From Spirochaetota bacterium (lineage in GTDB: Bacteria > Spirochaetota > Spirochaetia > Treponematales > Rectinemataceae), in NCBI GenBank assembly GCA_029265255.1, contig JAJUJQ010000010.1:1-64000 (forward strand): DNA of 64,000 nucleotides. The letters run 5' to 3'. Position 1 is the first letter of the stretch. Every line of letters begins with the position of its first letter. The translations under genes and the position numbers were made by a program. This document shows, piece after piece, positions 40,937-49,744 of the stretch. The notes under the pieces were generated by a model. It saw nothing but the letters and a program-made list of their open reading frames with translations, was not told the DNA's origin and did not search any database.

Positions 40937-42304
40937 TCAGAATCCGAGTTCGCTGCGATATTTGGCCACCGTCCGGCGGGCAATGCTAATACCCTGTCGG
41001 GCGAGGATTTCCATGATAATGCGGTCTGAGATCTTTTCTCCTCTTGACTGCAAATCCTTGATAATCTGGCTGATTTGCGCTTTTGCCGCCTCCTTTGAGA
41101 TAGTGTCGCCATTATCGTGGTTCACCGCGTTGGTAAAAAAGCGGCGAAGCTCGAACGTACCCCAATCGGTCTGCACATATTTCCCATTCACCACGCGAGA
41201 AACGGTTGCTTCGTGTACGCCGGTTTTATCAGCGATTTCTTTAAGCGTAAGAGGTTTCAGGCCTCTTGGGCCTTCGATGAAGAAGGCCTGCTGAGCGTCC
41301 GCGATTGCGCGCGCGGTCTTGAGCAGCGTTTCGTTGCGCCTGCGAATGGTGTCGATGAAGAAACGGGCTCGCTCGACGTTCTCGCGGGCAAATTTTTCTG
41401 CTTCCCCAAGCCCGGAGCGGGCGCCTTTCGGGCTCTTGTTCGCAAGTTCTTCGTAGAGACGGTTGATACCCAGGCGGGGAAGGGTACCCTCGTTGAGCTG
41501 GATTCTGATTTCGCCATCTTCGAGCCACATCGCGAGGTCAGGCACAATGTAACGTGGCCGTTCTCTGGAGAACTGCCGGCCAGGAAAGGGGTCCAATGTG
41601 CGGATGAATTCGATGGCTCGCACAAGAGAGCGCTCGTCCAGGCCGAGAGCCTTACGGATAGCCGCATGATTGCGCGTCTGGAGGTCCCTGAAGTGATGTA
41701 GAAGGATTTCGATAACGCCGGGCGGGACGTTCTGGTTGATTCTTGCCTGTACCAGAAGGCTTTCGCGATAATCGGACGTACAGGTGCCGGGCGGATCAAG
41801 CCGCTGGAGCAGCGAGAGCAAGCGCTGCAAGGTTTCCTCGTCGCAGTCGGGACAGATTTCCGGTGGCGGCAGGATGTGAAAGCCGTTCTCGTCGGTATTT
41901 TGGATGAGGCGCTCGGCCAGGCGACGTTCTTCGTCCGAGAGGGGGAGCAAACCGAGCTGGGAAATAAGATGCTCCTGGAGCGATTCGCCAGAGGCGATCG
42001 TCTGCTCCATCACGCTCGTAGGGTCATTGTGCTCATTGTTGAAACCGAAGGCTTCGTCCGAGTATTCGGCTTCATATAGGCTTTCGTTGCTGCGGCTCGA
42101 TTCATCGATTCTGTCGTTGATCAGATCCAGGGAAACTTCCGAGGCATCCTTGACGATTTCAAGAGCGGGATTTTCTTCCAGTTCCTGTCGGATCTGCTCT
42201 GCGAGTTCCTGGGATGGCAGCGCGAGCAGACGCAAGGCCTGCAGCATCCGCGGGCTGAGTCTGAGCTGTTGTTCCTGTACCAAAACTGGACGTTGTAGCT
42301 GCAA
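40937..42304 (-). CDS. rpoN: RNA polymerase sigma-54 factor
   Basis: 455 residues. N-terminal Gln-rich activator-interacting region I (LRLSPRMLQALRLLALPSQELAEQI), core-binding middle domain, the HTH region (LTLKEIADKTGVHEATVSRVV) and the C-terminal RpoN box ARRTVAKYR, here in IARRTVAKYRSELGF. Recognises -24/-12 promoters. The start is TTG at 42304, 7 nt after AGGAGG; the ATG inside that ribosome site is in another frame. No sigma-54 activator (AAA+ NtrC type) is in the window. Confidence 0.95.
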   Translation of the reverse strand: MQLQRPVLVQEQQLRLSPRMLQALRLLALPSQELAEQIRQELEENPALEIVKDASEVSLDLINDRIDESSRSNESLYEAEYSDEAFGFNNEHNDPTSVMEQTIASGESLQEHLISQLGLLPLSDEERRLAERLIQNTDENGFHILPPPEICPDCDEETLQRLLSLLQRLDPPGTCTSDYRESLLVQARINQNVPPGVIEILLHHFRDLQTRNHAAIRKALGLDERSLVRAIEFIRTLDPFPGRQFSRERPRYIVPDLAMWLEDGEIRIQLNEGTLPRLGINRLYEELANKSPKGARSGLGEAEKFARENVERARFFIDTIRRRNETLLKTARAIADAQQAFFIEGPRGLKPLTLKEIADKTGVHEATVSRVVNGKYVQTDWGTFELRRFFTNAVNHDNGDTISKEAAKAQISQIIKDLQSRGEKISDRIIMEILARQGISIARRTVAKYRSELGF

Positions 42305-42361
42305 AGCTCATCCTCCTATACCATAAATGTAAATCAGAATCTTCGAAAGTCAAGGAGTACA

Positions 42362-42479
42362 GGGTTTCATTTATAAGCTAGCGCCCGCCAGGTCGGTATC
42401 GGCGCTCCGAGAGCAAGGCTGTCCGCTTTCGCGCGGGGTTTCATTTTCTAGCTGGCCCCCGCTGGGTCCTTTCAGCGCT
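42362..42479. repeat. Imperfect 45-bp tandem repeats upstream of grpE
   Basis: Copy 1 (42362-42406) and copy 2 (42436-42479) share GGGTTTCATTT, AGCTRGCSCCCGC and a final AGCGCT/GGCGCT block, roughly three quarters identical. They lie between rpoN and grpE (251-bp gap). Downstream is a sigma70-like element: TTGACG at 42485-42490 and TAGTAT at 42506-42511. No CIRCE element is present, so these repeats are candidate operators. Confidence 0.55.
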
Positions 42480-42555
42480 TTGTGTTGACGATTCCGTGCA
42501 TTCGTTAGTATTTTCTTATCAGTTCATGTCACAACATTTCTAAGCAAGGTGAAGA

Positions 42556-43317
42556 ATGTCCATACATACTCACGATCATGGAAAGAAGCACGGGGAAAAG
42601 AGCCCGGAGCAGGGTACGAGCGCGCACGCACAGCCTTCCGAAGCGCAATCGGTATCAGGCACACAGGCAGAAGCTCAGGCTGCAGAATATACGGCCAATC
42701 AGACAGCGCCGAGCCTTGAAACGCAGCTTGCGGAAGCACGGGCAGAAATTGAATTGCTCAAGATTCAGCTTGCCGAGCTGAACGATAAGTACCTTCGCGC
42801 GCTGGCGGAGCAGGTGAATTTCAGAAAGCGCATGGTAAAGGACAAGGAGGACGCGCAGAAGTATGCGATCCAGACATTGCTGGTTGATCTCATCCCTGTC
42901 CTGGACGATTTCGATCGGTCAATAGATGCGGCGCTCCAGTCTCCGGAGGATGGCTCGAAAGTGCTTGAGGGTGTGCGTCTTATTCGGAAGCACTTCATGG
43001 ATATGCTGGAGACCAAGTATGGTCTCAGACGTTTCAGCGCCCAGGGAGCGGTTTTCGATCCACATCTGCACGAGGCGATATTCTCGGATACAGGTGAGGT
43101 TGCCGAACCGACGGTTACCCAGGAATTCATGCCAGGTTATATGCTGCACGACAGGGTAATCAGATCGGCGAAAGTCAAGGTGACGATGCCCGCAAAACCG
43201 GCACCCCAACCAGAGCAATCATCACCGGCAGCGGAACCTGCGGGTTCGGAGCAGAGGCGTGACCAATCCGAAGCGGCGGGAGCCGGGTCGGAAGAGCCTC
43301 AAGAAGCGCACTCGTGA
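42556..43317 (+). CDS. grpE: Nucleotide exchange factor GrpE
   Basis: 253 residues. An acidic, Gln/Ala-rich disordered N-terminus, then the long dimerising coiled coil (about 53-110, LAEARAEIELLKIQLAELND), then the beta-wing domain with HEAIFSDTG, VTQEFMPGYMLHDRVIRSAKV and a disordered C-terminal tail rich in Pro/Ser/Glu. Releases ADP from DnaK. First gene of grpE-dnaK-dnaJ. Ribosome site AAGGTGAAG. Confidence 0.94.
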   Translation: MSIHTHDHGKKHGEKSPEQGTSAHAQPSEAQSVSGTQAEAQAAEYTANQTAPSLETQLAEARAEIELLKIQLAELNDKYLRALAEQVNFRKRMVKDKEDAQKYAIQTLLVDLIPVLDDFDRSIDAALQSPEDGSKVLEGVRLIRKHFMDMLETKYGLRRFSAQGAVFDPHLHEAIFSDTGEVAEPTVTQEFMPGYMLHDRVIRSAKVKVTMPAKPAPQPEQSSPAAEPAGSEQRRDQSEAAGAGSEEPQEAHS

Positions 43318-43390
43318 GAGAAAGGGATACGATTTGCTGATTGAGCGTGTTTTTCAGTAATTTAGAAGCGAGTTTCAAGGAGAACAGAAT

Positions 43391-45310
43391 ATGGGAAGAA
43401 TTATTGGCATCGATCTGGGAACCACGAATTCCTGTGTCGCAGTCATGGAAGGCGGAGAGCCTGTTGTTATCGCCAATTCTGAGGGACAGCGAACGACTCC
43501 CTCCATCGTAGGGTTTACGGCCAAGGGTGAACGCGTCGTCGGACAGCCCGCAAAGAATCAGATGATCACCAACGCTGAGAACACCATCTATTCGATCAAG
43601 CGCTTCATGGGCCGCCGCTATGGAGAGGTCCAGCAGGAGATCAAGATGGTGCCGTACAAGGTTATTGACAACGGCAATGACGTGCGGGTCGAAGCTGGCG
43701 GCAAGCTGTACAGCCCTCAGGAGATAAGCGCGTTTATCCTTCAAAAAATGAAGAAAACAGCCGAAGACTATCTCGGCGAGCCGGTAACTGAGGCGGTCAT
43801 CACCGTTCCAGCGTATTTCAACGACTCGCAGCGTCAGGCGACCAAGGATGCCGGACGTATCGCTGGTCTGGAGGTCAAGCGCATCATCAACGAGCCGACC
43901 GCCGCGAGCCTTGCCTATGGCTTCAACAAGGATCAGAAGAAAGAGAAGACCATCGCGGTGTACGACCTCGGTGGCGGTACCTTCGATATTTCCATTCTGG
44001 AACTGGGCGAAGGCGTGTTCGAAGTAAAGTCCACCAACGGTGATACCCACCTTGGCGGTGACGATTTCGATCGCCGCATCATGCAGTGGCTTATCGACGA
44101 GTTCAAGAACGATACTGGTATTGACCTCTCGCAGGACCGCATGGCGCTCCAGCGTCTCCGCGAAGCGTCCGAAAAGGCGAAGATCGAGCTCTCCAACATG
44201 CAGCAGACAGAAATCAATCTTCCCTTTATTACGGCGGATGCCAGCGGCCCCAAACACCTGCAGAAAACGCTCACCAGGGCTCGTTTCGAGCAAATGTGCA
44301 TGGACCTGATTGAACGCACACGCGAGCCTTGCATGAAGGCGCTGGCGGACGCGGGCCTCACCGCCGCGCAGATTGATGAAGTCATTCTCGTCGGCGGTTC
44401 AACACGAATCCCGCGCGTGCAGCAGATCGTACGCGAAATCTTTGGCAAGGAGCCCTCCAAGGGTGTTAATCCCGACGAAGCCGTTGCCATCGGGGCAGCC
44501 ATCCAGGGTGGCATCCTTGGTGGCGAAGTGAAGGACGTGCTCCTGCTCGACGTAACGCCGCTCTCGCTGGGCATCGAAACACTTGGTGGTGTCTTTACGC
44601 GGCTTATTCCACGCAACACGACCATCCCCTGCCGCAAGAGCCAGATCTTCTCCACCGCTGCAGACGGCCAAACCGCGGTGTCAATCCATGTGCTGCAGGG
44701 CGAGCGTGAGATGGCGAGCCAGAACCGCACACTAGGACGATTCGACCTGGTCGGTATTCCGCCCGCACCGCGAGGCATACCGCAGATCGAGGTCACCTTC
44801 GATATCGACGCCAACGGCATCGTGCATGTATCCGCAAAAGACCTCGGCACTGGCAAGGAACAGAAAATCCGTATCGAGGCTTCCAGCGGCCTCAACGATG
44901 CTGAGATCGAACGCATGGTGAAGGAAGCCGAGGCGCACGCAGAGGAAGACCGCAAGGAACGCGAGCGCATCGATGCGCGAAATGAAGCCGATTCCCTCAT
45001 CTATACGACCGAGAAAGCACTTAAGGAAGTCGGCGACAAAATTGGTTCGTCAGAAAAGGCAGCAGTCGAAAAGGCCATCAAAGATCTCAAGTCGGTCATG
45101 GATGGCAAGGATGTTGAAGCGATTCGCCAGAAAACCGAAGCCCTCAAGCAGGCTTCGTACAAGCTCTCGGAAGAGCTGTACCGACATGCATCCTCGCAGG
45201 GTGCCGGAGCGGCGGGCAGCCAGGCCGGCGGCGCGGCTTCCGGAGACGCTGGCAGTGAAACCAAGAACGCAGACGATGTCGACTACAAGGTAGTCGACGA
45301 CGAAAAATAA
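43391..45310 (+). CDS. dnaK: Chaperone DnaK (Hsp70)
   Basis: 639 residues. ATPase domain with [36 protein letters not shown], the phosphate-binding [13 protein letters not shown] and [13 protein letters not shown]; linker [18 protein letters not shown]; substrate domain and lid; acidic C-terminal tail ending [12 protein letters not shown]. The start at 43391 is behind AAGGAGAA. Works with DnaJ and GrpE encoded on either side. Confidence 0.98.
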   Translation: MGRIIGIDLGTTNSCVAVMEGGEPVVIANSEGQRTTPSIVGFTAKGERVVGQPAKNQMITNAENTIYSIKRFMGRRYGEVQQEIKMVPYKVIDNGNDVRVEAGGKLYSPQEISAFILQKMKKTAEDYLGEPVTEAVITVPAYFNDSQRQATKDAGRIAGLEVKRIINEPTAASLAYGFNKDQKKEKTIAVYDLGGGTFDISILELGEGVFEVKSTNGDTHLGGDDFDRRIMQWLIDEFKNDTGIDLSQDRMALQRLREASEKAKIELSNMQQTEINLPFITADASGPKHLQKTLTRARFEQMCMDLIERTREPCMKALADAGLTAAQIDEVILVGGSTRIPRVQQIVREIFGKEPSKGVNPDEAVAIGAAIQGGILGGEVKDVLLLDVTPLSLGIETLGGVFTRLIPRNTTIPCRKSQIFSTAADGQTAVSIHVLQGEREMASQNRTLGRFDLVGIPPAPRGIPQIEVTFDIDANGIVHVSAKDLGTGKEQKIRIEASSGLNDAEIERMVKEAEAHAEEDRKERERIDARNEADSLIYTTEKALKEVGDKIGSSEKAAVEKAIKDLKSVMDGKDVEAIRQKTEALKQASYKLSEELYRHASSQGAGAAGSQAGGAASGDAGSETKNADDVDYKVVDDEK

Positions 45311-45324
45311 CGAATGCTGAGAAA

Positions 45325-45354
45325 AAGGCGGCGGTTCCCATGAGCTGCCGCCTT
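45325..45354 (+). terminator. Hairpin between dnaK and dnaJ
   Basis: Stem AAGGCGGC / GCCGCCTT around a 14-nt loop, with only TT-ATT following. Probably a partial terminator or mRNA stabiliser that lets dnaK be expressed above dnaJ. Confidence 0.55.
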
Positions 45355-45380
45355 ATTGCTCATCGAGAGGGTGGTCGGAA

Positions 45381-46511
45381 GTGGCCAAACGTGATTACTA
45401 CGAAGTGCTGGGAGTGCCGAAAACCGCGACCAAGGACGATATAAAGAAAGCATACCGCCGGCTTGCCATTCAGTATCATCCTGACAAGAATCCAGGTGAT
45501 AAAGCCGCAGAAGAGAAGTTCAAGGAAGCAACCGAAGCATACGAAGTCCTGAGCGACGAACAGAAGCGCCAGGCCTATGACCAGTTCGGATTTGCCGGTG
45601 TCGAGGGAATGGGCGGGGCGAGCCAGCAGGACTATACCAATATTTTCCGCGATTTTGAGGATCTTTTTGGCGGCTTCGGTGATTTTTCCTCGATTTTTGG
45701 CTCTATTTTCGGCGAAGCAGCGCAGGGGCGCGGCGGCGGGCGAACATCAAACCGAGGTGCCAACCTTCGGTATGATATAGAATTACCTTTTGAAAAAGCC
45801 ATATTCGGAACAACGGTCGAGATCGCTTATACCAAGGAAGACACCTGCAAGACCTGCGGAGGAACGGGCTCCCGTGATGGCAAAGGGCGCAAGATGTGCT
45901 CGATGTGCCACGGTACCGGCCAGATTCGGCGCAGTTCCGGTTTCTTTGCGATTTCGCAGCCGTGTCCGGCATGCCATGGCGAAGGTTCTGTCATCGAGAA
46001 TCCCTGCTATGACTGCAGCGGCACTGGAACGGTCAGGAAAAAGCAGAAGATCAGGGTCACCATCCCTCCAGGAATCGAGGACGGAAGGCGTGTCACAGTG
46101 CCTGGACAGGGGAATGCCGGTCCCAATGGCGGCCCGCCCGGAGACCTGCATGTATTCATACATATCAGACCCCATGAAGTCTTCGAGCGTCAGGAAAATG
46201 ATTTGTACTGCGCGGTGTTCATCGATTTCGTTACCGCTGCCCTTGGTGGAGAGGTCATCATACCGACGCTTGATGAGCGCAAGATTTCAGTTCAGATTCC
46301 CCCCGGAACACAGAGCGGCAAGCTCCTTCGGATTCGCGAGGAAGGGGTTCCAGTGTCTGGCGGGCGGCGCGGGGATCTATATATCAAGGTGTTTGTCAAG
46401 GTTCCCGCGCGGATATCACGACGCGGTCGGGAGTTGCTGGAAGAATTCAAGAAATCTGAAGGTGAGAATCTGGAGCCTGAGCTAATGAAGCTCAAGGATG
46501 TGCCACATTAA
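45381..46511 (+). CDS. dnaJ: Co-chaperone DnaJ (Hsp40)
   Basis: 376 residues. J-domain with the HPD loop (YHPDKNPG), Gly/Phe-rich linker ([16 protein letters not shown]), four CxxCxGxG zinc repeats ([36 protein letters not shown]) and the C-terminal substrate domains. The start is GTG at 45381, preceded by GAGAGGGTGG-like purines, and matches the family N-terminus [11 protein letters not shown]. Confidence 0.97.
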   Translation: MAKRDYYEVLGVPKTATKDDIKKAYRRLAIQYHPDKNPGDKAAEEKFKEATEAYEVLSDEQKRQAYDQFGFAGVEGMGGASQQDYTNIFRDFEDLFGGFGDFSSIFGSIFGEAAQGRGGGRTSNRGANLRYDIELPFEKAIFGTTVEIAYTKEDTCKTCGGTGSRDGKGRKMCSMCHGTGQIRRSSGFFAISQPCPACHGEGSVIENPCYDCSGTGTVRKKQKIRVTIPPGIEDGRRVTVPGQGNAGPNGGPPGDLHVFIHIRPHEVFERQENDLYCAVFIDFVTAALGGEVIIPTLDERKISVQIPPGTQSGKLLRIREEGVPVSGGRRGDLYIKVFVKVPARISRRGRELLEEFKKSEGENLEPELMKLKDVPH

Positions 46512-46519
46512 AAAGAAAG

Positions 46520-46545
46520 GCCGCGCCTGTCGCGCGGCTTTTTTT
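46520..46545 (+). terminator. Rho-independent terminator after dnaJ
   Basis: Stem GCCGCGC / GCGCGGC with a 5-nt loop followed by seven T residues, 8 nt after the dnaJ stop. Ends the grpE-dnaK-dnaJ transcript. Confidence 0.9.
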
Positions 46546-46574
46546 GTCGGGGCATGCCGCAACGGGAGCGCAGA

Positions 46575-46784
46575 TCAAGGGATAATGGCGGTTACCCGAT
46601 ATCCCGCATCAGCGACAGCCGCCCTGAGAGCCTGGTCGTCCAAAGTGTCGCCTTCCACGATCGCCTGGCGCTCAAGCAGATCGACCTTGGCCGACTTAAC
46701 GCCGGGCACATCTTCGAGCGCGGATTGCACATGCATGACGCAGTGGCCGCAGCTCATGCCCTCAATCTTGAGCAGCTTTTTCAT
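46575..46784 (-). CDS. copZ: Small heavy-metal-associated protein (CopZ-like copper chaperone)
   Basis: 69 residues, one HMA domain with the metal-binding motif GMSCGHC near residue 9. Fits a cytosolic Cu(I) chaperone that hands copper to the CopA ATPase encoded 133 nt upstream on the same strand. The start at 46784 has GGAGACGG upstream. Confidence 0.88.
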   Translation of the reverse strand: MKKLLKIEGMSCGHCVMHVQSALEDVPGVKSAKVDLLERQAIVEGDTLDDQALRAAVADAGYRVTAIIP

Positions 46785-46917
46785 ACATCCGTCTCCTCTG
46801 TTTTCTGTGTGTGGCATGCGGCGCGCGCTGCGGCTGAACCGCTGGAGGCAGATGCTGCGGGCTTCGCATGCCCATTTCTATCAATAAATATAAGATATCT
46901 TTCCAGGAAAGTGAAAC

Positions 46918-49170
46918 TCAGCGGTATGCTCTGAGGCGCAGCGCGTTGCTGACAACCGAAACAGAACTGAGTGACATGGCTGCCGCGGCAAACACCGGCG
47001 AGAGCAGCGGCCCGCCGAATAGATGCAGAAGGCCCGCGGCCACCGGGATGCCAAGCACATTGTAGCCGAAGGCCCAGAATAGATTTTGATGAATTGTCCG
47101 GATGATGCGCCGCGAAAGCTCAATCGCGGTGACCACGTCCGACAGGCTGTCGTGCATGAGAACAACATCGGCGCTCTCCATGGCGATATCGGTACCGGCA
47201 GCCACGGCAATTCCAACATCGGCCTGCGCCAGGGCTGGCGCGTCGTTGATGCCATCACCGACCATAGCGATTGTTCGCCCTGAAGCCTGGATGCGTTTGA
47301 CGATGGATGATTTTTCGGAGGGCAGCACTTCGGCGTAGACATCCATGATACCAGCTTGATGAGCAATCGCATCGGCGGTGCGGCGGCTGTCTCCTGTTAC
47401 CATCGCGACATCAATACCCAGCGTTCGCAATGAAGCGATCGCTTTGTACGAGTCATCCCGGATACGGTCGGTTACTGCGATGATTCCCGCCAACTGACTT
47501 CCATGCAACACCAGCATCGGCGTCTTTCCCTGGTCGGCAAGCTGCGCGGACAGAGCAAGAAACGTCGGATCACAGGAATCAAGCCGAACCCCCAGGGTTT
47601 CAGCCAATGCGGCATTGCCAACCGCGATGCTGTGTTCCTGTGTGTCATCCAGCATGCCGACAATCCCTTTGCCGGGTATTGTCTGTACGTGCTCCAGTCG
47701 GGCGATTTCGAGCCCGCGCTTGCGGGCAGCCTCGACAATGGCCTCCGCAAGCGGGTGTCCTGAGGCCAGTTCGAGTGAGGCTGCGAGGCTGAGTACGGTG
47801 TTCTGGTCGTAGCCTGTCGCGGCGATGACATCAGTAAGCTCTGGCTTGCCAGTGGTGATGGTGCCTGTCTTGTCGAACAGCACCACATCGACCTTATGCA
47901 GGGTTTCCAGTGCCTCTCCTGATTTGACTAGAATGCCGAGTTCGGCCGCTTTCCCTGTTCCGACCATGACCGCCGTCGGTGTCGCAAGACCGAGCGCGCA
48001 GGGACAGGCGATAGTGAGCACCGAGACAAATATCATCAGCGCGAAACTGAAAGATGCGCCACTCAAAAGCCAGGCGACTGCAGCGACCAGCGCGATGGCT
48101 ATCACCGTCGGCACAAAAATACCCGACACCCGATCCGCGATCCGGGCGATAGGAGCCTTTGACCCCTGGGCATCTTCTACGAGCCGGATAATCCTTGCAA
48201 GGGTCGTATCCTGGCCTACCTTGTCCGCCTGCATGACAATCGTGCCGTTCAGGTTCATCGTGCCGCAGAATAGCGAGCTTCCGGATTCCTTGTCGCGCGG
48301 CATGCTCTCGCCTGTCAGCATCGATTCGTCGACTGTGGAAATCCCGCGCACGACAGTCCCATCGACTGGGATGCGCTCGCCAGCTTTCACGAGGATGAAA
48401 TCGCCCACCTGGACCGCATCGACGGGGACAGAGCTTCCTTCTTGATCATCGGGATTGCGCAGCACTATGGCAGTAGCGGGACGCAGGCGCATGAGCTTGC
48501 GGACAGCCTCCGAGGTTCGACGCTTGGAGCGGGCTTCGAGATTCTTTCCGAGCATGATCAGCGTGATGATGATCGCCGCGGTTTCGAAATAGAGGTGCAT
48601 GGCTGCTTCATGGTCTCCGGCAAGGATTCTCCAGACAGAAATGAGACTGTAGAGGGTTGCCGAACTGGTGCCGATCGCGATCAGGCTGTCCATGTTCGGA
48701 GAGAGGTGGAAAAGCGACTTGAATCCATGAATATAGAACGCTTTACCGGCAACCAGAACCGGCAGGAGCAGCAGAAGCTGGGCAAGGGCAAAGGCAATGG
48801 GATGTTCGTGATGATTCAAAATGCGCGGTACGGGGAGTCCGATCATTGTACCCATGGCGAGATAGAGCAAGAGTGTGGAAAAAACGGCAGCGATGATGAA
48901 GCGAAGCCATCCATATGCCTCGAGGGGAGCCGGTGCCGCGGCAGGATTGGCGCGGTCGATGAGTACCGCTTCGTAGCCGGCTTTTTTGACCGCGGCTTCG
49001 ATCTGGGCAATATCGACTTCTTTGGTATCGAAGGAAACCTCCATGCGTTCTGTGGCAAAATTGACGGATACCGTTTTGACACCTTTCAGCCTGCCGACAG
49101 CTCGTTCGTTCGCGACAGCGCACGCGGCGCAGGTCATGCCTTTCAATGCAAAGGTAGTACGTGTTTCCAT
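46918..49170 (-). CDS. copA: Copper-translocating P1B-type ATPase
   Basis: 750 residues. One N-terminal HMA domain (GMTCAACA), eight expected membrane helices, the ion-binding CPCALGLATPTAVMVG, phosphorylation site DKTGTITTGKPE, HP motif SGHPLAEA, and the nucleotide-binding GDGINDAPALAQADVGIAV. CPC in helix 6 plus the C-terminal YN and MSLSS residues match the CopA (Cu+ export) subgroup. Start at 49170 behind GGGAG. Confidence 0.95.
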   Translation of the reverse strand: METRTTFALKGMTCAACAVANERAVGRLKGVKTVSVNFATERMEVSFDTKEVDIAQIEAAVKKAGYEAVLIDRANPAAAPAPLEAYGWLRFIIAAVFSTLLLYLAMGTMIGLPVPRILNHHEHPIAFALAQLLLLLPVLVAGKAFYIHGFKSLFHLSPNMDSLIAIGTSSATLYSLISVWRILAGDHEAAMHLYFETAAIIITLIMLGKNLEARSKRRTSEAVRKLMRLRPATAIVLRNPDDQEGSSVPVDAVQVGDFILVKAGERIPVDGTVVRGISTVDESMLTGESMPRDKESGSSLFCGTMNLNGTIVMQADKVGQDTTLARIIRLVEDAQGSKAPIARIADRVSGIFVPTVIAIALVAAVAWLLSGASFSFALMIFVSVLTIACPCALGLATPTAVMVGTGKAAELGILVKSGEALETLHKVDVVLFDKTGTITTGKPELTDVIAATGYDQNTVLSLAASLELASGHPLAEAIVEAARKRGLEIARLEHVQTIPGKGIVGMLDDTQEHSIAVGNAALAETLGVRLDSCDPTFLALSAQLADQGKTPMLVLHGSQLAGIIAVTDRIRDDSYKAIASLRTLGIDVAMVTGDSRRTADAIAHQAGIMDVYAEVLPSEKSSIVKRIQASGRTIAMVGDGINDAPALAQADVGIAVAAGTDIAMESADVVLMHDSLSDVVTAIELSRRIIRTIHQNLFWAFGYNVLGIPVAAGLLHLFGGPLLSPVFAAAAMSLSSVSVVSNALRLRAYR

Positions 49171-49190
49171 CGATAACTCCCTATCAAATA

Positions 49191-49206
49191 TATAGATTTT
49201 TCTATA
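49191..49206. promoter_or_regulatory. Inverted repeat just upstream of copA (candidate operator)
   Basis: TATAGA-TTTT-TCTATA, a perfect 6-bp inverted repeat, 20 nt before the copA start and overlapping the probable -10 region. It is not a CopY box (TACAnnTGTA) or a typical CsoR or CueR site, so any copper role is inference. Confidence 0.4.
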
Positions 49207-49212
49207 GAATTC

Positions 49213-49293
49213 CTAGTGCGGGAGAGGATAATGATGGCCGGCAATAAGAATGGCGATTGCGGACATAATGAGGAATATTGCAGCAGGCGACAT
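49213..49293 (-). CDS. Possible 26-residue membrane microprotein upstream of copA
   Basis: An ATG at 49293 opens a 26-codon frame with one hydrophobic stretch (AAIFLIMSAIAILIAG) and a His-containing tail GHHYPLPH, same strand as copA and 42 nt upstream of it. Size and shape recall small subunits such as KdpF or CcoS. There is no ribosome site, so this may be chance. The rest of the 262-bp gap holds the inverted repeat and the direct repeats and no other gene. Confidence 0.3.
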   Translation of the reverse strand: MSPAAIFLIMSAIAILIAGHHYPLPH

Positions 49294-49341
49294 AAAGGAC
49301 GACAATAAAAACGGGGGCTCTAAGAAGTCCTGCCTGCACGC

Positions 49342-49414
49342 GGGCAGGGAGTCGCGGCACCTCCAATCGCGATGGCCGCCGCTTTACATGCCTCTCCGTG
49401 GGCAGGGAGTCGCG
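49342..49414. repeat. 15-bp direct repeat upstream of acyP
   Basis: GGGCAGGGAGTCGCG is found exactly at 49342-49356 and 49400-49414, 58 bp apart. The first copy is part of a CCTGCC / GGCAGG inverted repeat. It lies within 100 bp of the acylphosphatase start and could be a regulatory element or a small duplication. Confidence 0.6.
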
Positions 49415-49432
49415 TAGATGGGGAGAATGAAG

Positions 49433-49705
49433 ATGAAGGCATTCCATGCGGTGATCAAAGGGGAAGTTCAGGGTGTTGGCTTTCGGATGTCGGCAATTCT
49501 CAAAGCCGAGCAGCTAGGCCTGACAGGATGGGTACGAAATACAGAAGATGGGGCCGTAGAAGTGTGGGCCGAAGGAGATGCGGAGCCGCTGGATCGGTTT
49601 TTCGCGTGGCTGCATTACGGTCCTTCGGCCGCCCGGGTCGATCAAGTCATCAAGACCGATGAGACGCCGCGCGGAGTTTATCGCCGCTTTTCCGTAACGT
49701 TCTGA
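49433..49705 (+). CDS. acyP: Acylphosphatase
   Basis: 90 residues. The active-site signature GEVQGVGFR (catalytic Arg) and the Asn in GWVRNTEDGAVEVWAEG are intact. Hydrolyses acyl phosphates such as carbamoyl phosphate or 1,3-bisphosphoglycerate. ATG 49433 is 6 nt after GGGGAGA and gives the usual length; two upstream in-frame ATGs overlap the ribosome site. Confidence 0.93.
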   Translation: MKAFHAVIKGEVQGVGFRMSAILKAEQLGLTGWVRNTEDGAVEVWAEGDAEPLDRFFAWLHYGPSAARVDQVIKTDETPRGVYRRFSVTF

Positions 49706-49744
49706 CCAGCTGTGTCGCGAAAATGGCGCAAGGGGAGGCATATC

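Noticed and set aside
42305..42555. CIRCE/HrcA element at the grpE promoter
   Set aside because: No TTAGCACTC/GAGTGCTAA inverted repeat is present; only the 45-bp imperfect repeats are found.
49202..49447. An 81-codon minus-strand frame beside copA
   Set aside because: Composition is low-complexity Arg/Pro/Ser, it spans the direct repeats and overlaps the acyP start, and it has no ribosome site.
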